A DNA stretch of 64,000 bases from Euonymus europaeus (GCA_963580455.1 OY756967.1:16910022-16974021), one strand, 5' to 3'. Shown: positions 23,960 through 36,385, numbered from the stretch's first letter. Numbers and translations are program-made. The notes: generated by a model from the letters alone, not told the origin.

Positions 23960-25408
23960 GAAGCCTTACGCTGTCCTCATTGGACTACTGCCATGCAAGA
24001 AGAACTCGCAATCGTACACCAACTTCAAACATGGACTCTCATCCCTACCGATCCTAAACATTGACCTATTGGTTCTAAATGGGTCTTTCGCCTTAAACTA
24101 AATTCATATGGCACTCTCAATCGCTACAAAGCGCGTCTTATAACACAAGGATTTCTTCAATGACCGGGTGAAGATGACTCTCAAACCTTTAGTCTCATGG
24201 TTAAATCCACAACTATATGTCTTATCCTTTCTATTACTACTCTTCATCATTGGCCCCTGAAGCAAATTGATATAAATAATGCATTTCTTAATGGCACTCT
24301 CACTGAAACTGTCATTATGAGGCAACCACCAAGTTTTAAAAACAAGCAATTCCCTGACCACCTGTGTCTTCTCCAAAAATCCATCTATGGCCTTAAGCAG
24401 GCCCCACATGTTTGATTTACCGCCTTACGTGCTGCTCTGCTTCAATTTGGTTTCCTCAATTCCTTAGTTGATTGCTCGTTATTTATTTATCGCAATTCTT
24501 CTGTTGTTGTTTGTCTATCTTGATGATATTATTTTGATAGGTTAAGATTTATCTCTCATCAATCGAGTCACTACTGCCCTTGCCAGCAAGTTCTCTTTGA
24601 AGGAATTGGGTGATCTTTCTTACTTTCTTGGTATTTAAGTTTTTTGTACCAACACTAGTGGCCAGTTTCTTTACCAATAGAAATATATCCACTCTAGTGT
24701 GGTGACATTCTTCACTGCACTTCCATGCTCAATTACAAGCCTGTCTCCACACCATTGCCCTCTAATTTTACCTTATCTCAATAGTCCGGCACTTCTATTT
24801 CGTATGGCTCTTTGTATCGATGGCTCATTGGTGCGTTGCAATATTTGTCTCTCACGAGGTCGAATATTAGTTTCCCAATTAATTGGCTTGCCCAATATCT
24901 GCAACGGCCTACCACTGCCCACTGGTTATTTCTTAGGCATCTTCTGCGCTATCTCAAAGGTACCTGTACTGATGGCATTCCTTTATCATCAAATTCCTCT
25001 TTCACTCTCACTAGCTTCTCTGACTCCAATTGGGCTGGAAACCTGATGATTGTTCCTTAATTTCTTCCTATATTATTTTTCTTAGTACCAGTCACATCTG
25101 CTGGCGCTCTCGCAAACAACATAGCATTGCCCACTCCTCTACTGAAGCTGAGTATCGCTCTCTTGCGTCCACCACCTCTGAAGTTGTTTGGATTGCTCAC
25201 CTTCTTCAAGAATTGCACATCCCTCTTTGCTATCCACCCCTGCTTTGCTATGATAATCTTGGTGCTACTCATCTCAGTCTTAATCTTGTTATGCACTCTA
25301 AGATGAAACATATTGCCATAGATTTGCCCTTTCTCCGCGACATTTTTAAGATTCTCTCTATTCAACACATTGATACCATCACTCAACTGGCCGATCTCTT
25401 GACTTAAT
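23960..25408 (+). pseudogene. copia reverse transcriptase and RNase H
   Basis: The RT start is readable as MQEELAIVHQLQTWTLIP, then [20 protein letters not shown] and RLITQGF. Next come QIDINNAFLNGTLTETVIM (about 24265), LLQKSIYGLKQAP, and the catalytic box as YLDDI at about 24512. The later part has YRWLIGALQYLSLTRSNISF and LLRYLKGTCTDGIPL. RNase H follows with SDSNWAGN, HSSTEAEYRSLA, CYDNLGATHL and HIAIDLPFLRD. Stops or frameshifts occur near 24061, 24163, 24414, 24545 and 25058. Confidence 0.9.
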
Positions 25409-25484
25409 CCCTACCTAAGTCTCGCTACTCCACTCTCAAGTTCAAGATAGGCATCTGTGATGGATCCTCTATCTTGAGGGGGCG

Positions 25485-25740
25485 TGTTGAGAACTCTTGT
25501 TCTCTCAAGCCCAGTTTGTCTCAACCCACTTCTACAAGCAAGCTCAAGATAGTGTCTCAACTTAGTCAATCCTGTTAATGGCTACTTTTATCTTGTTACT
25601 TTTATTGTCAATCTTTGTTCACACATGTTGTAATTTTGTTAGCTAGTTTAAATTGTTATTGTTCACTTCATCTCTAATTCTTATACACATAAGCACTAGT
25701 CTTCTTTAATCAATTTATCAATGAAAATTTTGAATACCAA
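25485..25740 (+). repeat. 3' LTR of truncated copia element
   Basis: The sequence starts with TGTTGAGAACTC after the purine-rich CTTGAGGGGGCG tract and about 75 bp downstream of the RNase H end. The right limit is set where LTR family copy B begins (about 25741). No 5' partner exists for comparison, so the length is approximate. Confidence 0.7.
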
Positions 25741-26250
25741 TTCCTTTATTGTTTTTATATAAAACCATTAAACAGTAAACTAAAGTTATCGAACGACGAA
25801 AGATGATTTGGAGAATAGGAGATGAGCGAGGTACGTAGAGGTGCAAATCTCCTTAAGGTAGAATTGCTCTCGTCATTGGTGTCAACACTTTCGGAACAAG
25901 AACCTCTCAAGATAGGACACTCCACACTAAAAGCAAGTGGCACGACAATACCAGTGGCCTCAATCAAACCAAGATGAAAGCAGTCTCAGACAAAAAAATG
26001 AAGATGCAGAGAAAATAAGAAAGCAATTTGTTTGTGATGTATTTTTGACTTGCTAGAGGCCTTCCTTATATAGGAAGCATAACCAAGCCCACAAAATAGA
26101 GATATTAGCTGATTTTTACGGCCAAATTTTAACTAATTGTTGGGCCAAAATATTTTCAACTACCCATGACTTCTAACAACCCACTAACTAATAATGGGAG
26201 GCCTCGTCAACTAATGAACTATTATTTCTATTCAATTATCTAATAGGAGA
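25741..26250 (-). repeat. LTR family copy B
   Basis: It shares with copy A the words TATCGAACGACGAAAGATG-like, GAGCGAGGTACG, AATCTCCTTAAGGTAGA and CGTCATTGGTGTC. It shares the overall order with the solo LTR at 31534. A TATATAAGG-type box is readable on the minus strand near 26070. Its left end abuts the copia 3' LTR. The right end is uncertain. Confidence 0.65.
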
Positions 26251-28605
26251 ACTGGGAATACTGGTGATGTGAGCGGAAGAACTGGTCATGGTTGAAATAA
26301 AGGGTAACTCGGCAAAATCATTTGTTTGCTCTTATTCCATAAATAAGTTTATGAGAAGTATTTTCATTAACAAACCAGATCATTACAAGAACATATATAC
26401 AAGATATGTCTAACGGTTATCTATAGACACGTCCTATCTATGACATAAATCAACTAGCCGTTGGACACAATGATACAGTGAAGAAAACAAGTTCAAACTA
26501 ATGGGCCGATTTGATGGACTTTGACAGAGTTGTGAGTAACTGGGCTTGTACTGTAGTTCCTCCTCTTTACTGACTATGCTACTTTATTGGTTGATGAACA
26601 ATTCTTATGGTGCAATAAAAGTCCAATAAATTGAATTCAAAATAATTGTCTTTAAAGAAAGGGTTTGAACCTTAGAATCAAAATGAGTTTCAACTAAATT
26701 ACAAAATTTCATCCTCATAATCTTTATCTTAAAATTTTGGGATCGACTACATGGACCTACAAGTTTGGGTTTTTTGGATTTAAATTTAACATTTTTGGAC
26801 TATCATCAGCTATCGTAACAATATATTCAATAATCATTCACAGAAATTACATGGGCCTAACTTTCAGTATTTACAAAACTATAGAGGAAGGCCCAATAGC
26901 CCATCTCAATCATAGCACCTGTACATTTGATTACTTCAACTGTCATCTAAGGAGCTTGGAAGTATATAGTAGTGGATTCCATGACACTGCCAAAAACCCA
27001 CTATTTGCAATGCCAAACTATCCTGTATACAACAATAAATGGTTTGCCCATTGAGTTGGTTTTCGATGAAATTTTCTCGAACTACATTCTCACCATACCA
27101 GAAGCAGTAAACAATGGCTGAATTCTGTAAATACTTTTATTGGCTACAGATGAGGATCATAGTTGGAATTTGGGGTCTTTTGCATCTCAGATAAAAGGTT
27201 TCATCATCTCTCAATTTCTGCCCCAAAAGGTCCACCACATTGTGACATCTGATGAATTCAGGCTCTATCAGCAGATGATATTGACTTATATGTTATTTCC
27301 AAGCAATTCAGTCTTTTTTTGACTTTTGACCCATCAAACAAGTCCCAAATCTCCCATTTGCTACTAATAGTTAACAGACAATTGAGTCTTTTTCAGTCTT
27401 GTAAAAGAAAAAATACACTAGTAAGTTTTTCTATGATACCAAGTCAGTCAATTCCACTTGATGTCAGCAGACTTGATAAACATAAAATTGAATAAATCAA
27501 GTCAACAGAAGAGAAAAGAGAAGACAAATACATATAAAGATGAGGAGGATGGGGTGATATGGGATTGTTATGGTATATTGGTAGGTGACTATGCAACCAC
27601 CTTGGAAAGAAGAGAGAAGAGAAGAGAAGAGAAGAGAATAAAGCAAATCAATTTTGCTTCCTTAGTATTCCACATAGCAATCATCCTTCTCAAGTCTTCA
27701 ATCCCAAGAGTAGTCTACTTTTCTGTTACAAGTGGTAATAGTACAGACCAGAAAGTAAAATGTCAAGGCAGAGCAACAACTCCCCCTCCTATTGCCATTT
27801 TTTCTTAATTTGGTCCCTTTTTAAGCAGCAATCTCTGTATAAAACAGAGGAAAACACTCGAGTTGCTAAGAATTTTTTTAGTGGAGAATAGAGGCTCTTA
27901 AGCACACTAATCCAAGATTAACAAAAGAAGGAAAACAATTAAATTGAATGTATGTGATGCTACTTACCCATATAAATTCAAGAGGAAGCTTCTTTGGACT
28001 TTCTCTGTCCCTTCTGGACATCTTCCAGCACAAAAGCAGGTGGTCCCTGACTCATTAGCTCTTTTTTTTGGTTCAAGTATTCATATTAACTCCATAGTAA
28101 TTGACAAAACTGATACAAGCTACTGAAGCAAGAAAGTTAATCAAGAAATTTCCAATTAGAACTTTATGGTGTCTAACTTTTCTTTGGTAGTAGTCCTGTC
28201 CACAAAAGGGTTCTGCTTTCTGTTGGAGTAGAAATGACAAGAGAAAATCTAATATCAGTCTCTTGGAATCTACGTAGCAGATGTAGTTTCATTGGATTAT
28301 GGTTCAAAAGAAAACAAATAACTGAACTTTAAACAAACAAAGAAATGAAAATTGAAAATCCACAGTTGACGAAGGAAATAAGCAGAACTCATCCTAGTGC
28401 AAGAAGAAAATGGTTCTTCCAACTGACGCAACAAAAGAACGCTTACCTTGCTCGACATCCTAGAATTTGAAGCAAAAAAGAAAAGCAGACACTGAACAAT
28501 TTGTTTTACATTCTTCTAGCATATCCTCAGGCCACTGTGACCACAAAAAAAAATCTTAATTAGAGATCACCTGCAACAGAACCTCATGCCTGTGGTTCTG
28601 GAAGC
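26251..28605. other. Intergenic region 3' of the zinc-finger gene
   Basis: No convincing gene is seen. An open frame at 26737-27054 (plus, 105 codons) has no recognisable motif and is probably chance. A short (GAGAA)n run lies at about 27606-27640. The part nearest 28605 should include the 3'UTR of the zinc-finger gene. Confidence 0.6.
27606..27640. repeat. (GAGAA)n microsatellite
   Basis: Several AGAAG / GAGAA units stand in tandem in otherwise unremarkable intergenic sequence. Confidence 0.85.
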
Positions 28606-30075
28606 CTACCACGGTATGTTTGCCTCTTCTTCAATCGGTGCGGGAAGGTTAAGATCAATTAGACTAGGCATCTCAGACGCTTCTTGCTCAATCACAATAG
28701 TTCTATCTTCGGAACCCCCTACAAAATGGGACCTCTTGTGACCACCTAAAGCTTGACCAGACCGGAAAACCTTGAAGCAGATAGGGCATTCATGCCCTTT
28801 TCGTTTGTTTGACACCATTTTCTTCTTAACATTTTCAGAAAGGTCTTGCTGAAGAGGCTTTTTCTTTCTGGAAGAAGAGTCTACAATTGTAGTTTTGCCC
28901 AAAAAGGCAGGAACATATTCATCATCGATGCTGTTTTCGCTACTTTCATTCATCGACCCACAGCAGCCGTTAATCTTGTTGTGAGTAGCCCTCGGCTGTT
29001 GGAATGTTGTCATACTATCATATTCATTCTCAACTCTAATCCTTGGATCATGCTTCATTGAAGCTTTATCAACTTCTTCATACCCTTCTTCCCTAATCAA
29101 ATCCTTCTCAAAAAGTTCCAACTTCTTGCTCTTATAATTGATTAAGTTTTTCCCCAATTCAGAATGAGAATGATCGAATTGAGAACAAAACTGCCCATTT
29201 GGTTTCTTACTTTTGAGACTCCGGTCAAGCCCATCAACAGAAACATCTGATTCAACTTTCCTGGGTCCATTTCTGAAATACCCAGAATCAGAATTCTCAG
29301 AATGTCCAAGTTCAGAACCTTTGAAATTCCCATCTCTTGTTCTCTTCAGATCCACAAAGTCATTACTATTGGTTCCACAATTAAGACCTTTCTTTGAATC
29401 AATTTTCATGTCAATAGATGAAGACTTAGCACCCAAAGTCACTGAATGATTCTCTGACGATTCCACAACCGAACCAAGACATCCTCTATGACTAAAATCC
29501 CTAGACAGCATCATCAAAGAAATAGCAACCTCTTCTTGTTCTTGCTTTATATCAGAAGCAGATAAAGAACCATTTGAGAAAGAAACCTGGGAACCAATAG
29601 TCTTGTACCTTAGTCTCTTCGACCTCCTCTGCCCTCCCGGACCCGATGTCTCGGTATCTGACTGGTCATCAATTATAAGTTTCAGATTTCCACCAGACCC
29701 AGAATGATCTTTGAACCCATTCTTTCTGAGCTTGCTCTTGTCTTTCTCTGAATGACAGGCCATGTGACCACAAAGAGCTTTCAATGATGAGAAACCTTTA
29801 CCACATTCTTTGCACACATTTTCTTGATTTAAACCAGTGATGCTGGAATCTGAAAACCTCCTTGATTGAATGGGATTCTCTCTAAGCACATAACCAGATT
29901 GCAGACCAGATTCATCACCCGAATCATTCTTGCTGTTAATTTTATTAATCTTAGCTTCCTCTGCTTCAATTGTGTGTCCAAAGTTATGAGACCTGATGTG
30001 ACCACCCAAGGCCTTGCCGCACAGAAATCTCTTTGGACAAAACTTGCAGACGAACTTCTTTCGATTTTCTTCCAT
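28606..30075 (-). CDS. C2H2 zinc-finger transcriptional repressor, ZAT1/ZAT4/ZAT9-like
   Basis: This is an intact single-exon frame of 489 residues from the methionine of MEENRKKF. A start ten codons upstream (30105) is possible, but MEEN directly preceding the first finger is the usual layout. There are three plant-type C2H2 fingers. Finger 1 is CKFCPKRF with [10 protein letters not shown] near the N-terminus, finger 2 CKECGKGF with [10 protein letters not shown] about 80 residues later, and finger 3 CPICFKVF with [10 protein letters not shown] about 60 residues from the end. The middle carries the [13 protein letters not shown] box, and the C-terminus carries the EAR repression motif DLNLPAP. 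Such proteins are nuclear, bind DNA through the QALGGH helix and recruit co-repressors. In finger 2 the usual first G of ALGGH is C. No intron or damage is seen. Family members often act in stress responses, but that role is not shown here. Confidence 0.95.
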   Translation of the reverse strand: MEENRKKFVCKFCPKRFLCGKALGGHIRSHNFGHTIEAEEAKINKINSKNDSGDESGLQSGYVLRENPIQSRRFSDSSITGLNQENVCKECGKGFSSLKALCGHMACHSEKDKSKLRKNGFKDHSGSGGNLKLIIDDQSDTETSGPGGQRRSKRLRYKTIGSQVSFSNGSLSASDIKQEQEEVAISLMMLSRDFSHRGCLGSVVESSENHSVTLGAKSSSIDMKIDSKKGLNCGTNSNDFVDLKRTRDGNFKGSELGHSENSDSGYFRNGPRKVESDVSVDGLDRSLKSKKPNGQFCSQFDHSHSELGKNLINYKSKKLELFEKDLIREEGYEEVDKASMKHDPRIRVENEYDSMTTFQQPRATHNKINGCCGSMNESSENSIDDEYVPAFLGKTTIVDSSSRKKKPLQQDLSENVKKKMVSNKRKGHECPICFKVFRSGQALGGHKRSHFVGGSEDRTIVIEQEASEMPSLIDLNLPAPIEEEANIPW

Positions 30076-31533
30076 TGATAAATAAAACCCAAATTGACCC
30101 AGCAATAAAAAAGGACCAAAATCAGTTACTCAAAACAGATTACCTCAAAAAATAGTGCCGCATTCCATGATCAAGGAAGATCCAAATATGTAAAATTCAG
30201 ATCAAGAGACAGAGGAGAGCTGATCACAGAGTGTTTCTTCTTCCTATTTTACTGGAAATTCTCAGAAGAGAATCGAGAGTTTGAGATGTGACAGCTTTGC
30301 CAAGTACAAAAAATCACCCACAAACAGAAGACCCTTCAAATCCCTTTTTTCAAAGTACACAAATACCCTTTTCATTTTCTAGACGCTAGAGCAATGTATT
30401 GGGTTCACAAAGCAAGATCGAGGATTTTCAAGAGATGGGTGGGTAATGATGGCAAAGAACAAGGCCTATCAAAGCAGCAATCAGAGAACCATAATCCTTT
30501 ATCCTCTTTCTCTCTACTTTGTTTTGTGTTGTAGTTGGAGGAGAATTCCATGCATGGAAGCAAAATATTAAAAAAAGGAAAAAAAATGATAGACAGCACG
30601 TGGACTCTAATGAGAGATATCCGCTGTTGGATTGAACAGTCAGGATTTGTGGGACTTTCGAGTATCCCAAGGATTGTGGATTCATTCACTCAGTACTATT
30701 TACTTCTTTAGTTGCCACAAGTGTAACAGTCAGGATCTATGGCTCTGCAGAAACTCATTCACATTTCACACTTTTGACCAAGTAAAAGAAAATGTACAAG
30801 ATGTGATCCGTCTCACTGAATTCCCGTGCATGAAGTGCACAAAAAAATCTCTCTCGTTGTAATGCTAATTACAAGTGGAGACCATTTCCACCCTCGAGAG
30901 GGGAAATTGCATGAATCACATATTTGTAATTTGTCATTTTCTTTGGAAGTATTTGTGTAGTTTCTCTTCTCTGGTGGAGTCAAGTCAATCAACCCCTTAC
31001 TTACAAGTGCTTTGCTTTTGAGTTTTGCTGATGAGAATTTAATTTGCATAGGTGGGTATGGATTGTTTATTTGAAAAATGAAGTCATGTTAGACATCTGT
31101 CCTGTTCAATTAGTAACATAATTATATGTTTGATTTGGGCTGACACAAGCAAACTTGCATTTTCTTTTGTCTCGTTGGGTGACCAAAACTGCAAACCAAA
31201 ATGTCATGGCCTAGAAAGCATTGACTTTTGAAATCTTTGCAGGAGACCTTTATGGACTCTTTTGAACCAAATTAATTAGTATATTTATCTTTTCATAAAA
31301 TGGAGTAGCAATTGATAGATTAAATTGGCTGATAGATACATCACCTGTAGATGGATATAGCCGAGTCTGTTGAAAATAATTTTAAAGATAAAAGATAGGC
31401 ATTGCCTTGTTGGCAATTTTATATCAAAAGTATATTTCAAATACAAATGAGATAATACTAATATTTCTACTACCTTTCATTTACGCCAAAACTTATGAGG
31501 ATGAGAGATTTTCTGGGTGAAACATTAACTAAC
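30076..31533. promoter_or_regulatory. Upstream region of the zinc-finger gene
   Basis: This holds the 5'UTR and promoter of the minus-strand gene ending at 30075. A pyrimidine-rich leader-like tract lies around 30480-30530 (CTTTCTCTC on the plus strand). No clear TATA box can be assigned with confidence. Beyond about 30700 there is AT-rich intergenic DNA without a gene. Confidence 0.5.
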
Positions 31534-32481
31534 TGTTGGAATCTATATTCATATGACATGCTAATACAATTGCTTTAATAAATAACATAAATAAATTGCA
31601 CAACTCAATAATTAATTAAAATTCAATCAACAATATATATCATATATCATGAATTGAAAGAGAACAAAAGATGTTACCAAAAAAACTCTGATCGGTACGA
31701 AACGAAGAGATTGAAGTGAGGTATGCGAACCGCAAATCTCCTTAAGGTGAAATGCCCCAACCACTGATGTCAACGCTAAAGCAGACAAACACCTCCCAAG
31801 ATACAACACTCCCTTCTACCGGTAGATGACACAGGTATACCAGCAGGATCGTTCGAACCAATAATTAAAAGCACTCTCAGAATGGAATTCGGCTAGGAAG
31901 AAGAAGAGAGGAAAAATGAATTTTAGGAAAAATGAATTTTCCTAGTGTATTCTCTTCTTACACTATGCTTCTATTTATAATAGAGCCTAACATTAAAACC
32001 GACCCTAAAACTAGGGATGCCAAATAAATTCCCGTAATAAAGTGAAATTAAAAATTTGTAACGGACATTTTTGAATTTGAATTGTCCTCATGTCCACATA
32101 CAATGAACCTAGGTAGTGGGCCGGTGCAAAATGATAAGTCCAGATGGGCTACGGACACGCAAGCCCATCACAAAAGCTTGGGTGTCATTGGGCCCAAGTC
32201 TTACATCCAACACTTGGGTTTATAAACTCATCACATACATCACAATTCTTTAATGTGAGATTCTCACATTTCTCTTAATTTTGCACATAACATATCATGT
32301 CTAACATGACCACTTTGGAGTCAATTTCCATTCAACCAAAAAATGGTTTTGGACAACTTTCAACTCCAATATCTAATCTTCATATTGAAGATTAGAACCC
32401 ACTAAATTACATTTAACTAATACTCAATTAGTTGTAATTAATTATTGGTCAAATAGTGGTTAACCACCATTTTTTCCAACA
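31534..32481 (-). repeat. Solo LTR, 948 bp, with perfect target duplication
   Basis: The ends are TGTTGGAA and TTCCAACA, an 8-bp inverted repeat with canonical TG...CA termini. The 5 bp on each side are identical (CTAAC at 31529-31533 and 32482-32486), proving insertion followed by LTR-LTR recombination. A TTATAAATAG box is present on the minus strand at 31971-31980, so the parent element probably read on the minus strand. No gag or pol sequence is attached. Diverged copies of the same LTR lie at 20522 and 25741. Confidence 0.95.
31971..31980 (-). promoter_or_regulatory. TATA box of the solo LTR
   Basis: The minus strand reads TTATAAATAG, a canonical plant TATA box in the middle of the LTR. 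It gives the direction of the lost element. Confidence 0.6.
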
Positions 32482-33626
32482 CTAACAAGTAGCAATACAA
32501 TACAGTTTTTTTTTTTGACAAAAGAGCATACTTGATATATGTGGCAATCTAAAAGTTTGGGAGATTTGGAGGAAGGTCCATAAAATGTAACTTATGGATT
32601 TTAAAGTCTACTAAAAAATTCTTATTTGTATTCCAGTCCACTTCACAGTAGATTTTTATTTTTTTCATAATTTTTTTTATTAATTTCTGAAATTACATGA
32701 TAGATTTTTGGAAAAAAAATTGCACCTCTTTCTAACAAGACTCATCATCGATAGTTTTTAATGTTTTTTTTAATTACATTATTTTTCTTTTTCAAAAACA
32801 ATGTAATTAGCATATATGATATGTAATTGTGTTTTTTTCCACTACTGTAACAAACAATAAATGTTAAACTTCAAGGGACTCGTGTATGTTCATCATAGTT
32901 GCTTTCCATATACGATAATTGACTGATTTTTTATATTTTAAAGGGCACTTATGTAATTTAACCAATAAAACATTAACTTAATTACAAAAAATCTAAAAGG
33001 TAGACCTAATTACAAATAAGTTTAAATAAGTGATATTACCTTTAAGAAGTCTCATAAATTAGACCAACTTATAATTTTTCCTAAAAAGTTAATTCTAACT
33101 GACACTCGAGCCCACTCTAGGTTTTATGCATAACCCAAACTCAGGCCCAATCTTAATGTTTTTCGCCTAACCTGAGATTGAAGCATTGATATTGATTCCA
33201 GGCCCAATAATCTGACTGTTTTTACCTGAGCCTAGAAGAATCGACCAAAGAGAAGAAAAGCCAAGATTTTTGGAAGAAAAAAAATATTTTTGTTCTTGCA
33301 AATCTCTTTCACATTTTTGCACTCCATTTTATATTTGTGTATATAATCAACTCCTATGATATCATATCTCTTAGCTAGGTTGATGAAGACCCATATTCCT
33401 CACACACATGCACACGAAAGATGAAGACTCATGTCGAAGCTCATAAGTTTGGACCTAATTTAGGTTGACAATCAAAGATTTTTCCTCCCTTTGATTCAAG
33501 TAAATAATTGAGGAAAGCTTGTTTTAGATTGGTGTCATCAATACCCTGGAGAATGTAAAACCTCTTTGACATTCGATTATAATGCTTTTGAATATCATTT
33601 TGTTGGAAAGAACGACACTTAAGTTT

Positions 33627-33921
33627 GAATCGTCAAGCCGAGACAAATCCAACATTACTGGCCCTCCCAAGATCCAACATCAAAAACTATCAGATCAAGG
33701 CAAAATGGTCAATACACATTTTCCCTCGATCTTGTCATTTTTGGCGACAGATTAAGGTGAGGCCGGTAGCGTTGGAATCATAAGGCTGAGACGAATTCAA
33801 CGCCATTGGCCTTGCCAAGATTAGACATAGAAAACTATAAGATCAAGATAAAATAGCCAGAGCAGATTTTGCCTCGATCTAGTCATTTCTGGCAATGGAT
33901 CGAGGCGAGACTGGTGGTGTT
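33627..33921. repeat. Tandem duplication, unit about 148 bp, with a distant third copy
   Basis: Unit 1 (33627-33774) and unit 2 (33775-33921) share GAATC...GAGAC, GGCC-CCAAGAT, AAAACTAT-AGATCAAG, CCTCGATCT-GTCATTT and the ending G-CGAG-C-GGTG-GTT. A more diverged third copy is recognisable at about 34820-34980 (ATATCAAGGCAAAAACCA, TACCTCGATTTGGACGTTTC). The unit has no coding signal. Confidence 0.8.
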
Positions 33922-34137
33922 AGATTCGTCTTGGTCAGGAGATTCCAACCCCACTAGCATTGCCTCAATCCACCAGCAAACAGTGATTACCCAATAAAAA
34001 AACACTTTTAGCGATTCTACAGAGAGCTAGAAACAACACTGTATAATTTATGATGATATTATTGGCCTATTATCTAGGTCTTGTTTTGAGTGTTTCCAAT
34101 GGTAGGAATTATTTAGGTTTTGCAAATCCGAACTTTC

Positions 34138-34505
34138 TTGCTCATCACTTGGGACATAGAGTTTTTATAGTGAATCCGAATTTTGGTCCGTCAAATAGTG
34201 AAAAAGTGGTTCTATAGGGAAAAAGAGTTCAAACCAATTTTGAAAGTTTGAAAGAACCTCAGTGTTTAGGGTACTCAAGCCCGTTAAGATTTAGTAGTTA
34301 GGACCCTAGGTTTAGCACTAGTGACATATAGGATTTTAGTAGCGAATCCATTTCTTGAGTCCATTAGGATTTAGGGAATTCGAGTCTTGAGGTTCATTAC
34401 TCGGGGCATAGTGTTTTACTAGTGAATCTGAGTTTTGGGTCTGTCGAATAGAGGAAAAGATATTTTATAGAGAAAAAGTGATTCTACACAAAAATGAAGG
34501 TTCTA
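34138..34505. repeat. Diverged direct repeat of about 100 bp
   Basis: 34145-34240 and 34400-34485 share GGG-CATAG, AGTGAATC-GA, TTTTGG-TC-GTC-AATAG and GAAAAAG-G-TTCTA in the same order and spacing. They are about 260 bp apart. Confidence 0.6.
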
Positions 34506-35523
34506 CAAATAACTAAAGACTTTACAAATAAGTATAGTTCTGCAATAGTAGTAGAATGAAAACTGTGATTTCATTTATTTTTGCCTAACCTCTTTGTCTG
34601 ACCACAAAAATGATCACCATTGGTCTCAAAAGAACAGCGACTGCGAGAGGCGTACAACCTGACCTATGGAGACTGAAACGGAGGTCCACCGTCACTAGAA
34701 AGCCACTACAAAGCTCCGGTGATGCTTGAAAATTTCTTTTCCTCATTGATATTGTTTTTGATGTAGGATTGAGATGAGACCTGTGGCTTTGGAATCTTTT
34801 GAACAATAACAATCCTACACCACCATCATCATCCAGATATGGTGTCAAAAACACCCATATCAAGGCAAAAACCATTTCGAACTCCGAATTGCATTTTACC
34901 TCGATTTGGACGTTTCCGAAGATGGATTGAGAAGAGACCATCGACGTTGGACTCGTCTCGGCGATGCAATTCCAACAGATGTGGTCTTCCTTCTATCGAA
35001 TGCTAGGAATGGGAGATATGGTTGTTGATCAGTTTTGGCCTAGTTGGATGGTAGGGGTATTTTTGGAGTAGAACTATTTCAAAGAATGAGACTCCTCAAA
35101 TACTTCTATCTATTTTATCCAATTCAATATAACACTTTAATATATATACAATTTACAATCAACAATTGATTATTTTCAAGAGCATAGTTAATTATCAAAA
35201 GAATAATTATTTTTTTCTTATCATCGTATAATAAAATATCATCTTTAATTAAAAAGATCATTCGCATGCTATTGTGTGTGCCCTCAATAGGTTCGATATA
35301 ACCTAGTAATACAACATCAACAATTGATGTACTAATTAGAGCCCTTTTCAATTTATGCAAAAGCTATGAGTGACACGTAACAGTACATTATGGCTACTAC
35401 GATTATATTGACTATATTGGTGAACCTTTCAATCATGGTTAGCGTGCAATTCAACAGACAATGTCCCAACAAGACATACGAGACATAAGAAATCTCAAGC
35501 CCTAAGTCGAGCCATATGCATCT

Positions 35524-35532
35524 AATTTTTAT
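35524..35532. other. Left 9-bp target-site duplication of the MULE
   Basis: AATTTTTAT at 35524-35532 is identical to 43760-43768. Nine base pairs is the characteristic Mutator-superfamily duplication length. Confidence 0.95.
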
Positions 35533-35690
35533 GGGAAATTTGCTAATATGACCCCTTTTGAAAGTCAATTTAGTGATCTAATCCCTTTTTAATTTTTTTT
35601 AAAAACTAACCCTTTTGTCTCAGGAAATGTCATTCTTGCCCCCATTTCCCATTTTCCACCATTTTAATAATAATAAAAAATATCAACTCT
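35533..35690 (+). repeat. MULE left terminal inverted repeat
   Basis: It pairs with 43595-43759. The outer 58 bp differ at only a few positions. An inner block around GGAAATGTCATTCTTGCC (35633-35650) also matches its partner, separated by a variable A/T-rich stretch. Confidence 0.9.
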
Positions 35691-36385
35691 GCACAAAACT
35701 CAATTTCGGACAAGAAGAGCTACTCGATTCGGACATTGAAGAGGAGTGCGACTAGGTGAAAACCATTTTTTGAACAAGGAATTCCGCAGGTCATCTCAAT
35801 AAGTTTTAGATCGTGCTGCATCTTCCAAACTGGTCTCGAATGATTTTGGGGCGCCTGTAATCTACTTCCGGCCACTGCAAAAACAATACTGCTTTATCTT
35901 TTCATTGATCTCACCCCAGGTCAGATCTTGAACCTCTGGTATATTATGTGGGTTTTTGTTCAATATCTTTGTAATGCATGATTATTCTCTTACGACCTAC
36001 GTTGTGGAGATCTTGTTCTTTTTTTTTTGGGTTTTCTGCGCATTGTGTACTGCTTATTTAACAGAGATTTTCATAGTCCTTATTGCAAATAATTTGCGGG
36101 TTACAATAGTGTAAACAATTGTTTACAATAATGAGAGCTTGGTTTAGAATAGTTCAACATTTCGGTTTGAATTAGGTAAACCTTGGTTTATAAGAGTGTA
36201 AATATTAGTTCAGAATACTGTTAACTTTGGGAATGAGAAAAGTCTTTTTATTTGGTTTAGAATAGTGAAACAACTGATTTAGAACAGTCTAAAAGTATGG
36301 TTTAGAATACTGTTAATGTCATTTTCTAATAATTTAAATTTATGTTTTCAATTGTTGATGACTGTTTAATAACTTTTTTGAAGGC

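Larger units (their letters stand above)
21905..25740 (+). mobile_element. 5'-truncated Ty1/copia retrotransposon
   Basis: A plus-strand gag, integrase, RT and RNase H series ends in a purine tract (CTTGAGGGGGCG) and a 3' LTR beginning TGTTGAGAAC at 25485. No 5' LTR, leader or gag start is present upstream of 21905. The frame has many stops. It lies between copies A and B of another LTR family. Confidence 0.88.
32482..35532. other. Gene-free repeat-bearing region between solo LTR and MULE
   Basis: No coding sequence is supported. Homopolymer-rich AT DNA fills 32490-33080. 33600-35000 contains several related blocks listed separately, plus a block around GGGACATAGAGTTTTTATAG (34150) that recurs in diverged form near 34408 (GGGGCATAGTGTTTTACTAG). 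Minus-strand open frames at 35124-35568 have no recognisable motif. Confidence 0.55.

Noticed and set aside
26737..27054. 105-codon plus-strand open frame as a gene
   Set aside because: No recognisable domain, no supporting splice structure, and low-complexity hydrophobic composition.
29142..30119. Overlapping frames within the zinc-finger gene
   Set aside because: They are shadows of the 28606-30075 coding frame and lack independent motifs.
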